Assembly: GCA_030737835.1 (NCBI GenBank)
Contig: JAUJYN010000054.1
Coordinates: forward strand, 361,757 to 425,756
Direction: 5' to 3'
Source of the DNA: Acorus gramineus
Lineage: Eukaryota > Streptophyta > Magnoliopsida > Acorales > Acoraceae
DNA length: 64,000 nt
Shown here: positions 44,331 through 56,287 of the stretch, one piece after another
Position numbering within the stretch: position 1 is the first letter of the stretch
How the letters are laid out: every line of letters begins with the position of its first letter
Translations under genes and position numbers: made by a program
Notes under the pieces: model-generated
Seen by the model: only the letters and a program-made list of their open reading frames with translations
What the model was told of the DNA's origin: nothing
Database searches by the model: none

Positions 44331-46261
44331 ATGGATAATGAGGTTTGTTATTGTGCACTATTTATTGTTGTTAAAAGAATAACAATTCTTACATATTAAT
44401 GACATTTTTTTTATTTTCATTATAGAATTTTATGATTCTATTCCCCCCAAATGATGAGGAGTCCGGTGAGAATATCGATACCACAGAATACTTCACCATT
44501 CCCTTGGTAATTAACTCTCCTATTTGTACGTGTGCACATCACAATTAGAACTTGACTAACTAATATTTGTTGTATTCATTTTTTTAGGTCTTCGACAATC
44601 GGAAAGATCTGATCGAGTGGGTAAAAAGGGTCAGGCGAAATATTAGTGTCATTGTTGTCATTGGTAGGTCGGATGTTTCAGACCCTAAAAGATCACCCCG
44701 CGTCCTTCTTATTTGTGAAAGGGGGGGGGGGAATACGATTGTCGTCCAAGGAAGAATGACAAGGGCCAAAACCGTCAAAAAAAAACAAAGAAATGTGAAT
44801 GCCCATGCTTCTGAGATGGACAATAAATGGAGGCTACAAGTTTTGTGTGGCCTACACAACCATCAGTTGATCATGAATTTTGAAGGGCACTCATACGCCG
44901 GAAAGTTGCTCGAGGATGAGGTTGAGGTCTTGAAAGGAATGACAAAAAGTGGTATGTGTCCTCGAGATATTCTAACTCATTTGAAGAGCAAGGACCCAAC
45001 CAATGTCAGTTCAATAAGGAATATATACAATGCTCGAAAGAAGATGCGTATCATGGAGACTAGTGGGAGGACTCATATGCAACAATTAATGAAACTAGTC
45101 TATGAGCATGGATACATCGAGTATCATCGAGTGTACCCCAATGGTGACATTTTGTTGGAGTTATTCTTTGCCCATCCAGCTTCCCTAAAAATGGTGAAGG
45201 CGTTCCCCATTGTTTTCATGATGGATTGCACATACAAAACCAACAAATACAGATTGCCGTTGTTGGAGATTGTTGGAATCACATCGACGGGGAAGACCTT
45301 TGCTGCTGCATTTGCTTACTTGCACTCCGAGAGGGAAGAGAGCTACATATGGGCTCTTGAGTGCTTTAAAGCGCTTTTTGATGGGACCACCTTGCCGAAG
45401 GTTATCATCACCGATCATGAACTTGGATTGATGAATGCTTTATCCATTGTCTTCCCTACATGTACAAATTTCTTGTGTCGGGTACACATTGAGAAGAATG
45501 TGTTGAAGAATTTTAAAAAACTTTCGATGATGTAGAGACGTGGGATGCATTTATGGGTGCATGGGCTGAATTGATGAGGGCTCGGACTGAAAAAGAATAT
45601 GTGTTGTAGTTACACCGGTTGGAGATGGAGTTCCAAAGGTATCAAAAGGTGATTGCATATCTGCATATTACATGGTTGGCGAAACACAAAGAAAGGTTTG
45701 TTTCCGCTTGAATCAACCAACACATGCACCCTTGGAACAGTTCCACCAACCGGGTTGAGAGTCACCACTCCAAGTTGAAGAGGTATTTGTAGACTTCTAT
45801 CCAGAATTTCATGAGTTCTTGGCATACTATCCACAACTTGTTAGAATTACAGATGTGTGACATCAAATACTCATTCAAAGAGAATTTGATCAAGATCCCT
45901 CATAAGTTTAGGGGCTTTCTCTTCTGAGAACTGGTTGGGTTCGTCTCCATTTACGCCATGTAGAAGATTGAAGTCAAAGTGACTGCAAGCGAGTCGGTTG
46001 GTCCCTACACAGATCTGTGCGATCATGTAGCACAGACCACATGTGGGTTGCCATGTGCCCACATCATTGTGGAGTGTAAACGCGAAGGTGCTCCCATCCC
46101 TCTGTCTGCCATTCATCCTTTTTGGCAGAAACTGGATTGCAACACACCTTTACTTGAGGACCATACAGAGGCGGTCGACATTGGTTCAGAAATTGAACTG
46201 CTGCTAAACAGATTTAATTATGGAAATGTAGCTCAACAAAAGGAAATAAAAAAAGTACCTT
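44331..46261 (+). pseudogene. MULE transposase with FAR1-type DNA-binding domain
   Basis: Likely exons are 44331-44342, 44426-44506 and from 44588 on, with GT-AG borders. Exon 3 opens with VFDNRKDLIEWVKRVRR, the start of a FAR1/WRKY-GCM1-like DNA-binding domain, and continues through CGLHNHQLIMNFEGHSYAG. The MULE catalytic core follows: MDCTYKTNKYRLPLLEIVG (first Asp), VIITDHELGLMNAL (second Asp), CRVHIEKNVLK. After 45535 the frame is broken by a frameshift and several stops, yet 45960-46261 still encodes a SWIM-like zinc finger (TTCGLPCAHIIVE). A run of twelve G near 44719 also lies in the coding part. The gene is therefore a recent pseudogene. It resembles transposase genes often annotated as FAR1-related in plants. 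Confidence 0.85.
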
Positions 46262-46630
46262 AAAAAATTGAGCGATCTGGCTTGTAATCTTCTGTTGGAG
46301 CCTACCGTGAAGGTTCAAACGAGGGGTCGAAAGAGGAGTGGGAAGAAAAGGGCTAAGGCTCTCACTGATGAGTCGACTGAAGAAAATAAGTCTGGATTTG
46401 AGTATGTGCTTGATTCCAACCCAAAGTTCTCAAGATCCTATCCCTCAATGGCCGAAAATGCCGAAGATGAATGTTCAAAGGTCAAAGATCCTTAGGAACA
46501 AGAGGGTAGACAGCATAGCATACTTAAATGAACTTCCACCTTTAATGACACCATACATCAATAATATTGTTGATGTTCTAGGTGATGGCCACTATGGATA
46601 TCGAGTGGTGGCGGGATTCCTTGGACTGGC

Positions 46631-49600
46631 TGTTATATATGTGTCACTTTTTAGCCTGCTGGTAACCGTTGGAGCATTTCTGGCAGTTTTAAAATTTTTA
46701 GGGTTTTCGATCGGAACCGCTTATTTTTGGACTGTTAGCTATCGTCCTGAGCTAGAGGACTCCGATTGAAAATCTAACTGCATATTTGGTGTCCTGGTGC
46801 CATTTTAGACCTCTCACGAAAATTTCATCGAATTCTGGCATCGTTTGCAAAAATTTCGCAGTTCCGGGGCGTATCCGGGTATTTTAAGTCGCGCACTATA
46901 TAAGTGAGAGCTAAAATATCCCGGGTTACTGTTCATTGTCTTCCTCGTCGAGATTTCTCTCTCCCCTCTCCGTTTTTCTTCCGTTTGAGCCCCCTCCACC
47001 CCTCAAAATCGAAAACCCAAAGCACGGGAAGTGTAGATCGGGTCCCGATCTACGCTCCGGTGTCTTCAAATCCGAATTCCGACGATCCTAGCCTCCCCGA
47101 CCTCCCCTTTTTGTCCTCTGATTTGGCCCATTCCGAGGGACAAGCTAGATCGGGGCGTGAGAAGGCTTTTGGGAAGGGTTTCGGCGCGTGGAGATCCACC
47201 GGACGCCTCTTCCTCCCCTCGGTAAGCCTTCTTTCTCTCTTTTTTCTTGTCTAGATGATTGCTAGGGGAGGGTTTTGTGTTTGGGAGGTGGTGGGTGGCA
47301 GTGGGGGTCGTCGGAGAGTGGTCGGAGGTGGTTGGAGATGGTCGGTGGTCAAGGGAGAGGTGGTGGTGGCGCTCGGGCAGTGGCAGGTCGTCCGGGCCAA
47401 TCAGCAGCAGCAGCAGCAGCCCAGGCGGCGCGCAGGTCGGGTGCGCGCGGGTAGGCGCGCGTGCGCGCGCGAGCGTGCGTGCGCGCGGCGTGCGCGCGGG
47501 CGTGCGCGGGTCTGGTGCGAGCTGCTCGTCGTGCTGGGGGCCTCAGGCAGCAGGCAGCGAGCGCAGGGAGCCGGCTGGGCGTGCGCGCGTGCGTACGCGC
47601 GAGCGTGCGCGCGGGCGTGCGCTCGGGGGAGCGGGTCGCGGCGGTGCGAGGCGTGCGAGCTGCTCGGGTGGTGCTGTGCGCGGGTCTGTTCGTGCGGCTG
47701 AGCGCGAGGGGCTGATGCGAGGCGTGCGCGAGGTGGTGGCCGAGGTGTTAGGCGGTGCGCGCGAGGTGCGTGCGAGGTGCGCGCGAGGTGCGGCAAGGCG
47801 TGCGAGGTGTGCGCGAGGCGCAGCGGGGCAGGCGAGGTGCGTGCGAGGTGCGCGCGAGGTGCGGCAAGGTGGCGGAGGTGCGCGCGGGGTGCGCGCGGGG
47901 CGGGGCGCTGCGCGCGGGGGCGTGCGGGGTGCCCCGGGAAGCTCGGCGGTGTGTCTCGGCGGCGGGCAGGGGCCCGGCGGTGCGCGGGGTGCGCGGGCCG
48001 AGGCGCGGCGGTGCGCCCGGGCGGTCGGGTGGCCGTGCGGGTGGTTGCCGGCCGCGCGGGTGGTTGCCGAGGTGCTCGGGCTAACGTGCGTGCGGGTCGC
48101 GTGCACGTTTGCCCGAGTGTTAGGTGTTTGTTGTGGGTTTTGGGTATTTATTTGTGTATTTAATAATATTTGTGGATTTATACTTACCAAGTAATACCCT
48201 ATCTTGCAGATCTCGACGGACGGTCGCGCGTCGACCCGAGTTCTGGTGAGTGGGACAATCCAACCCAGTAGAGAGGTGCTATACGCACTTGTGCGTATAC
48301 CGACCTCTCCTGGGGCACCTTGGATGAATATTGACCATGTGTAATATGTATATCATGCGAGCATGATTTAATTGTAGAATGCATGTTACCCTAGACCTTG
48401 CATGTTAGGGACTTGCACCCTTAGGATATGTATATGAGCCATGCAGCATGTCCCCTGGTTCCATGTTAGGAAGCCCGGCCGATGCATGTGCCCTACTAGT
48501 TTATTTATTTGATTAAATGCTAGTATTTGTTTACAATGCATGTTATAGTGAATATTATAGGGGAGGGGCCTTGCGAGGACAGCGGTGAGACCCGGGTTAG
48601 GGTACACCGTGTTCCTTGTTTGGTTGTCGGGGTGTCCTATAACGGGAACTCACGCTGCCCTCCCGAGTTTCTTTCCCCAACGATATTCCACCCTGTTATA
48701 ACCTTATGCATGCTCCCCGCATCGTAGTTATGCGCCCTGGTGGGTTCTGAGGAATTCAGAACATTAGTGTTGTCATAATGTGCCGTCTGCGGATCCAAGT
48801 GGATCATATGCGATGGTTAGGCTGTTCTGTTCCCTTCGTTGGATCCGGTAGAGACTACCCCAGCGTTAGACAGGGCCTTCCTGACAGAGGGCTCCCATTA
48901 GTAGGCACCTCCTGATTTTGGACGGACTGTGCTGAATGTGGGAGTAGACCAGGCGGCCTACGGAGTGGAGGAGAGACTATCGGTGGACCAAGGGTGACCA
49001 ACAGCCTAGTCAGTCCCAAAATCCTGTGTCACCCATTGAAGGGTGAGGGTGAGGGTGTAGTGCGTTGGCGATGAACGACCCACTGGAGTTGTGATTGGAT
49101 GCTTGTAAGTCCCAAAATCCTATGTCACCCATTGAAGGGTGAGGGTGAGGGTGTAGCGGGTTGGCGGAAGCGACCCGTTGGTTTTTGGTGCAGTTAGTCC
49201 CAATATCCTGTGTCACCCATTGAAGGGTGAGGGTGAGGGTGTGGCGGGTTGGCGGAAGCGACCCGCTGGTTTTGTGTAGCCAGTCCCAAAATCCTATGTC
49301 ACCCATGGTAGGGTGAGGGTGAGGGTGTAGTGGGTTGGCGATGAGCGACCTACTGGATTTGTGAATGGATTATTATCAGTCCCAATAACCTATGTCACCC
49401 ATTGTTGGGTGAGGGCGAGGGTGTGGTGGTTCGGCGAAGTACGAATCACTGGATCATGTTGTTATGTCTTAGAGGCTGGATAAATAATGGAATTGTGGTA
49501 AATATTGTCTGTGATGCTTGGGTTGTGCCGTTCACTGAGCGTGTGGCTCACCCCTCGCACAATATTTTTTCTCTTCAGTGTCATCTGAGTCGGATCCGGA

Positions 49601-49971
49601 GGAGGAGCTCCCCGAGGGACTTCATCAGTAGCGGAGTAGCGCCACGTCCCGCGAGTTTCTGAGACTATCAGCATCCTTTGTACCAGTATGTATTATTTTC
49701 CGTGCTTGGGCACGCGTTTGTGTTGTATTTGGATCTCTTTGTATGTATATTGGCTCTCACAGGACATGTGATTATGTATGGAGTCTGTAGTGTATTTTGA
49801 TTACAGATTCAGTCTTTAGTTATCCGCATTTGGTGTATATATATCCTGTCAGCCTTGCTTTTGTTGTCTGTGTGTCATTTTGGCTGCTTGTGTATGATAT
49901 TATTGACCTCCTGAGTAGATTCTGATATATATATACACTTGCCGCGTCCCGGGGACGCCTGGGGCGTGACA
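46631..49971 (+). mobile_element. Solo LTR, family L1, 3341 bp, inside the OTU region
   Basis: Ends are TGTTATATATGTGTCACTTT and GGGGCGTGACA, with CTGGC on both sides (46626-46630 and 49972-49976). Parts in order: TATA box CACTATATAAGTG near 46905; 21-nt inverted repeat near 47034; donor CTCG/GTAAGC near 47221; GC-rich block to about 48110; acceptor at 48210; mini-exon 48211-48246; hairpin 48271-48309; G-rich repeat array 49000-49460 (five to six units). Its 5' half is closest to the copy at 11872 and its 3' half to those at 1 and 19820, so it is mosaic. Confidence 0.93.
49000..49460 (+). repeat. G-rich tandem array in the LTR, five to six units
   Basis: Units of about 80-95 bp repeat CAGTCCCAAAATCC, TGTCACCC, GGGTGAGGGTGAGGG and a short spacer. 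It is the longest of these arrays in the window. At least three units keep four GGG runs and so match the G-quadruplex pattern. Confidence 0.85.
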
Positions 49972-50542
49972 CTGGCAGATGATGGTTGGAGAGATGTGAG
50001 AAATGACCTGTTATGCAAGATTGAGCAGCATGCCGATGAATACTTAAGAGTCTTCTATGGACTTGATCATATGGAGGAGTTAAAAAGAGGTCTTCAATGT
50101 CAATCTTCTTATGCTGACAGCCCACATTGGATGACGATGCCCGACATGGGATGCGTCATTACTTCATGTTACAAGATCGGGGTGGTTCACATCTCCAAAC
50201 TCCAATGTCTTACATTCTTCCCATTGCGAGATCCTCCACCCCCGATGCATGCACATAGAATCCTTTGCATTGGGTATGTGAATGGATGCTACTTCATTAG
50301 ATTGGAATTCACTCCAGAGGCCCCATTACCACCCGCATCGAGCACATGGCAAAAATTCTGTTCCAATGCCGCATCCGGTTGGGTTACACCCTATGTTGAT
50401 CGAATGACACATTTCAAAAGTTTCGCTAGCAGAGACATCGCCATCGTCGACATTGTAGATTCTCACTAGTTCAGCTTGTAAGACTTTGATTTTTTTGTTA
50501 AGTCTTACTCAAAGTGCATAAGTAGTTAGAAGTCAATACATT

Positions 50543-50850
50543 TTGTACATCTTGTTGTATATATAGGAAAGATGTATGTGCAGGTGGCAGTTTATGGAGG
50601 CTGGAAGTCAGTATTTTTTTTTGTAAATCTTGCTATATAGACAAGATGTAGATGATGATTATTGTAAATGGATGCTGGCAGATTTTTTTGTAAATCTTGT
50701 GGTATATATAGACAAGATATAGGTGCAGATGGCTGTAAAAAAAACTAATTGAAGTCGAATTTTTTGTAAATCTTGTTATATAGACAAGAAGTAGATGCTG
50801 ATGTGAAAAAATGGAAAGTTCGTAATAGGTATTTTTTTTGCAAGTCTTTG
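50543..50850 (+). repeat. Minisatellite, about 72-bp unit, four copies
   Basis: Copies start near 50545, 50620, 50692 and 50766 with GTAAATCTTGTTATATAG (first copy GTACATCTTG) and pass through ACAAGATGTAGATG. They lie directly after the OTU stop inside the MULE. Confidence 0.75.
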
Positions 50851-50899
50851 TCCAGATGTTGAATGTTTTCATCCTTCTTTTTTTATATGAATCCAAATG

Positions 50900-52680
50900 T
50901 TAAATGTTGACTTCCAGGTTTTGTGTTTGTTGTGTGATTGGAAAGAGGGAGGTTTGGTCAATATATGTGTTGTAATCTTTAATGTGTACATGGTTGGCCT
51001 TACAAGAATTGGTATGAAATTGGTATAGGTTACATGTTCTGGAACTCCGATAGTTTGATAGAGATGGAGAGACTACCTCCCTCACCCAAATGCATGAATT
51101 ATGGTAATACTATTAACATGCAAGAACAATTTCACTCGTTTTTACTGAAAGTGCATAAAAAATGCTACATGTGGTACCATATACATGTACAAGATGGGAG
51201 CGGGGGTAGTTGTTAGTAACTCCAGTACCCCTTCTTTTTATACTGATAGTGCATAAAAAAAAGGAGAGCTGGCATGGACCCCAACACATGCATGCATTCA
51301 TTTCATTGCTATATGTTAACCATACAATATCTCAAAAAATACATAACTAGGCTTTGTTCAAAACCATAAACTGCCTTCTCCATTTCACTAGGATGCCCCA
51401 TCTCTCGCACCTCCTCTCCATCTACATCAACCTCTCTTACATCCTCCTCGACGACCTCTTGTTCAACAAATGGAACTTCGTGCCCCATCTCTCGCAGCTG
51501 GTCTTTTAGATTGATGTCTTCAAAGTGAAGCAGATTGTGAAACTCATTGCATTGGTGCCATACTACACAAACAAGTTTGAATCAACTAATAAAACAAAAA
51601 ACCTTGGAACAAATTATTCTCATTCATTCAAAAGTGTTCAATAAATACTTTTTTTGATAAATAATCAACCAATGATTCCTAATGAAGGAAGAATGTATAA
51701 TAAAAAAAAAAATTAAAATCCTGACCAATGCTTATCATTCAATGAAGAATGTTCAATGAAAAATTGTATTTCATATTCAACCATTATACAAGCCATAATA
51801 TATCAACGAATTCAAATCAACATTGTAAAAAAAATAATATCACCAACAATTTGTCCTCCACTGACATAGCTAAGTGTGTTGCACATGATTCCATCATCCA
51901 AACTCCCCAGTCTTATTAGCGGGAGGTAATCAGTCCACAATCCTCACTCAGTCTGAGCCTAGTAAAAAGGGAGGAACAAAGAAGAGTTAGCAGACGCCTA
52001 ATGGCAAGAAGGCTAAAGCAGGGCGAAAAAAGGGAAGGACAATAAAAGTGATTTGATCAATGAGTTCTTTAGGGACTTGGCAGATAATTCTTAACTATCC
52101 AATGTGGACTCAACCCTTATTTTGGTTTTCCATGCAAAGCATCTTCTGGAATGTATGGAATCTAACGGGAAGCGAGAAGCAATTGGTTTTGCAGCAGTTT
52201 ATTGGGGCTCACAAACTAGCTTTTAGTGTGCCTCACGGAAACTAAGCTGACAGACATTTCAGCCAGATCACTTTTGTCCGGCTCTTGCAACAACTTTTGA
52301 GTAGGAAAAGCATTTATGGGAGGATTGAAGAGAGTGAGGTAAACATGGGACTTTCAATGGCTTTTTGGTTCTTTGACGAAAAATAGGGGATATGATCTAG
52401 TCTAGGGGATGCTCATTTTGAGGCATTCTAGGGACTTTCTCCCCATTTTGTTTCATTGTAAAGATCTGTGAATTGAATAAATTTTCAATTTATAGCAAGA
52501 CAACTTTTAATTATCAGTAATAAAAACATTGTTAAAAAACATGTCTCCCAAGTCCCAACCAATGCAGAAACAATTTTCCATCAAATGGTTCATATCAACA
52601 ATAATGCAAGCAACTTTCCATCAAATAATTCATATCAAGATGGACAAACTAGGGTTTCTAAGAAAACTAAAGTTTGTCAA
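50900..52680 (+). other. MULE right-hand interior, possible captured sequence
   Basis: 51840-52490 differs from its surroundings: it is less AT-rich, has short coding-like stretches (for example SDLINEFFRDLADN and ESNGKREAIGFAAVYWGS, in different frames or interrupted), and ends in a 3'-end-like GAATAAATTTTC. It may be captured host or LINE sequence, as MULEs often carry. I do not recognise the source. The rest is AT-rich without genes. Confidence 0.35.
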
Positions 52681-52689
52681 ACCTAGGAT

Positions 52690-53085
52690 TTATAAGATTA
52701 AATGAAACAATAGAAAAATAAAAAAGAGTTGCTAACCTTGGAGAATGATTTTCTTGGTGGGGAAAGAGGCGACGGCGCGGAATTTGAACAGAGCGGGCGA
52801 GGAGGCGACGGAGCGGACACTGAGTTGATGGAGCTTGATGTTGAGGGGGTAGTTCGGTTGGGAGAGGGAGAAGGATATGAGGGAGAGAAAGCAAGTAGGG
52901 ACAATAAAGATGCGGAGGGAGAGCGGAGGGAGGAAAATCGGTGAGGGGGGAGAGAGGAAGAAGAGAAATGATTGGGGTGGGTAAACATAGTGCATAACCA
53001 AATATAAATAGAGGGGTGGATTTGTAAAAAATCAAAAAGTTGTTTGGTGGGGTGCATAACTAGAGGGGTTGAAATAACCACCCCC
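52690..53085 (-). repeat. MULE right end: inverted repeat and pyrimidine-rich flank
   Basis: The last 39 bp mirror the left TIR. Inward on the minus strand lies a CT-rich leader-like stretch and an open frame reading SPALFKFRAVASFPTKKIIL before a GT. This could be a captured first exon or chance; no domain is recognised. Confidence 0.55.
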
Positions 53086-53332
53086 TTATCCAATACTCGG
53101 TTTTCAAAGCTAAATGCTAATTCTAAAGCAACTTGTGAGGATAAAACAGTAAATAAGTCTCGAGCCATAGCAGAAAGAACAGGAAATCGATTTTCTTGCC
53201 CCTTCCACCATGCCTAAACATCGAAAGTCCCTTCACCATCTTCTTTCAGATTTGGTTCTTGAAGGTCCGTTGTAGTTTAGATGCACCGCTGCTACCAAAT
53301 GACCAATTCAAAGCGCACTTTGAATTGTTTCC

Positions 53333-56287
53333 TGTTATATATGTGTCACTTTTAGCCTTCTGGTAACCATTGGGACATTTTGACAGTTTTTCAGTTTTTT
53401 TCGTTTTTCGATCGGAACCGCTAAAATTTTGGACTGTTAGCTATCATCCTGAGTTTGAGGACTCCGATTGAAAATCTAACTGCATATTATGTGTCATGGT
53501 GCCATTTCAAGCCACTCACGAAAATTTCATCGAATTCCGGTAACGTTTCAGAATTTCACAGTTCCGAAGCGTATCCGGGTTTTGACCGAGTGAGAAGTCC
53601 TTGGGAGACTTGACTTGGTCAAAGTGGGCCCATGACTTGGTCAAATGAGTTTGGATTTTAGTGTGGTTGGGTTGACTAGGGTCAAACCTCACCTAAGTGC
53701 ACTTAAACCTCACTAATCCTCACTTAAACCTAATCTAATTTCAAGTGGTGAGTGTGTGAGGTGTGTGTGTGTGTGGTGCTTTAAGTGGGCGCCCATGCAT
53801 AGTGTTTCCCCCACTATTCATCATCTTCTCCACTCAATCCCTCTCTCTTCCCTCTCTTTAAAACCCCTATATGATCTAGTAGAAGGTCTTGAAATCAAAA
53901 ACCCTAAGAAGAGAAAAGATAGGTATTGTCCCGATCTATCTTCCGGTGGTCTCGGATTCGAGTTCCCTCTTGTGTGACCCCTTCTCATGACCCCTTCTCA
54001 TGGTCTCTTTTCTCCTCTGATTGCAGCCCTATTAGGCTGAGTTGAAGGCTTGGTGGTGGTGGCCTTGGTGGTGGTATTTTCGGTGCGCGAAGAGCACCCG
54101 AGCTCCTTCCCTTCCCTTCCTCTCCTTTGGGTGAGTTTCCTTTCCTTCCATTTCTTGTCTAGATGTATGTTTAGGTTTGTTTTTGGGGGTGAAAGATGTG
54201 TTTGGTGGTTTGGGGGCTGTTGGAGGGCTGAGAGGGGTGGTAGAGCCGGCCATGCTGGCTCCTCGGCGCAGGCAGGCAGGCAGTGCGGGCTCCTCGGCGC
54301 AGGCAGGCGGGCAGACTGGCAGGCGCTGGGCGCGTGCTGCCGGGCGCGCTGGGTGCATGCTGTCGGGCGCGCTGGGCGCGTGCTGTCGGGCGTGAGCGCG
54401 GGCGGCGCGTGCGGGAGCTGCGCAGGGGGCGCAGTACGCGGGTTGAGCGGGTGATGTGCGGGTACTGCGCAGGGGGCGCAGTGCTCGCAGGGCGAGCGGG
54501 GAGTGCAGTGCGGGGCACTGCGCTGGGGCGCAGTGCAGGCGGGTGCGCGTGCGGGGCTCAGTGCGCGCGGGTGCACCCGGGGCTGGACGCGCGGTGCGCG
54601 CGGGCACGCGCGAGCGTGCGCGCGGCGGGTCTGGGCGTGCTGGCTGGGCGCGGCAGCGTGTCTGAGAATGCGGCAGGGGGCTCGGCAGTGCGTCTGGGCA
54701 CGCGGGCTGGGGCGCGACTGTGCGCCCGGGGTGGGTAGCCGTGCGGATGGTTGCCCGGGGGTTCGGGAGTGAGTCGGAGTGCTCGGACTCGCGTGCGTAC
54801 AGGCCGTATGTACGCTTGTCCGAGTGTTGGGTATTTTTAGTGTATTTTGTATGTATTTGTGTATTTTACTCACCGAGTTGATTACCCTGTCTTGCAGATC
54901 TTGACGGACGGTCACGCGACGACCCGGGTATTGGTGAGTGGGACAATCCAACCCAGTAGGGAGGCGTTATATGCACTTGGGCGTGTACCGTCCTCCCCTG
55001 GGGCACCATAGTTAATATTAACTTGTATAATATGTAATCTATGCAAGCATGATCAATATGTAGTATGCATGCTACCTTAGACCTAGAGACTTGCACCCTT
55101 AGGATATGTGTAAGAGTCATGCATCCTGACTCCATGTTTTCATGCTAGGAAAGCCTCGACCTATGCATATGTCCTACTAGTTTAATTTATTAAATTAAAT
55201 GCGAACTTATGGTATTTTAGCATGTCTTAGGGAATATTATAAGGGGCCTTGCGAGGTCAGCGTGAGACCCGGGCTAGGGTACTCCGTGTTCCTTGTTTGG
55301 TTGTCGGGATATCCTATATCGGGACCTCATGGTGCCCTCCCAAGGTTTCTTTTCCCGATAATATTATAACCTCGTTATTATAATATATGTCTCCCCGCAT
55401 CTTAGTTATGCGCCCTGGAGGAATTCTGAAGAATTCATGACATTTATAAGTTGAGATCGGTGTTGGCGGATCCGAGTGGATCGTATGCGTGTGGATAGGC
55501 TGTTTCTTTTCCCTTCGTTGGATCCGTATAGAGACTGCCCCAGCGTTAGACAGGCCTTCCTGACAGAGGGCTCCCATCAGTAGGCACCTCCTGATTTGGG
55601 TTCGGACTGTGCTGAATTGTGGGAGTGGACCAGGCGGCCTACGGAGTGGAGGAGAGACTATCGGTGGACCAAGGGTGATTAACAGCCTAGTCAGTCCCAA
55701 TATCCTATGTCACCTATTGGAGGGTGAGGGTGAGGGTGTGGTGGGTCGGCGATGTAGCGACCCACTGGATTGTGTAGTTCCTGCCACTTTGAGGCTTTGA
55801 ATAATTATTTGTGGTTAATATGAATTGTGATGCATGGGTTGTGCTATTCACTGAGCGTGTGGCTCACCCCTCGCATAATTTTTCTCCAGTTATCACTGAG
55901 TCAGATCTGGAGGAGGAGCTTCCCGAGAAATTTCATCAGTAGCGGAGCAGCGCCATGTCCCGCGAGTGTTAGAGGCCATCAGCATTCCTTTTGATTGTAT
56001 GTATTATATTTCCGTGCTTGGGCACTTGTTTGTATTATATTTGGATGTATTTGTGTATATTGGCTCTCATAGGACAGTTGATTATGTATTGAGTCTGTAA
56101 TATATTTTTGATTTACAGACTCAATCTTTTAGCTTCCGCTATTTGTGTATATATCATGTCAGCCTTGCTTTTGTCTGTGTTGTCATTTTAGCTGTTGTTT
56201 AGAGTACGTTATTGACCTCCTGTATAGACTGATGATATCATATATACACTTGCCGCGTCCCGGGGACGGCCGCCCTGGGGCATGACA
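53333..56287 (+). mobile_element. Solo LTR, family L1, 2955 bp, diverged member inside hAT
   Basis: Ends are TGTTATATATGTGTCACTTT and GGGGCATGACA, with TTTCC on both sides (53328-53332 and 56288-56292). It keeps the family parts, but the region around 53590-53780 is replaced by different sequence (GGTCAAA/CTTGG-rich), and the 21-nt inverted repeat is degenerate. Mini-exon 54900-54935, hairpin 54959-54997 (with the compensatory stem) and a single G-rich unit near 55722 are present. It is the most divergent complete copy. Confidence 0.9.

Larger units (their letters stand above)
46490..50469 (+). pseudogene. OTU cysteine-protease domain of the MULE, split by a solo LTR
   Basis: The left part (to 46630) encodes ELPPLMTPYINNIVDVLGDG followed by HYGYRVVAGFLGLA, the start of an OTU domain. 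The solo LTR 46631-49971 intervenes. The right part (49972-50469) encodes DDGWRDVRNDLLCKI, a helical stretch, HWMTMPDMGCVITSCYKIGV, LTFFPLRDPPPP, HRILCIGYVNGCYFIRLEF, and ends at a TAG. OTU proteases use a Cys in DGNCGYR and a His near the end of the fold. Here the Cys position is Tyr and the usual HFI position is YFI, so the enzyme would be dead even without the insertion. In plants this domain is found joined to some MULE transposases, where it may act on ubiquitin or related modifiers; that role is inference. Confidence 0.8.
43307..53085 (+). mobile_element. Mutator-like element (MULE) with transposase and OTU domain
   Basis: The ends are inverted: GGGGGCGGTTATTTTAAGCC at the left, and GGGGGTGGTTATTTCAACCC in reverse complement at the right, both followed by CCTCTAGTTATGCA. 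TTATCCAAT is duplicated exactly at 43298-43306 and 53086-53094, the 9-bp length expected for Mutator-like transposition. The pyrimidine-rich flank of each TIR extends the similarity to a few hundred bp. Removing the nested solo LTR leaves about 6.4 kb. It carries a transposase (44331-46261) and an OTU-domain region (46490-50469), plus about 2.6 kb of other sequence at the right. Confidence 0.92.

Noticed and set aside
50543-50850. CRISPR-like array of 72-bp units
   Set aside because: Units are adjacent imperfect tandem repeats without unique spacers, in a plant nuclear transposon.
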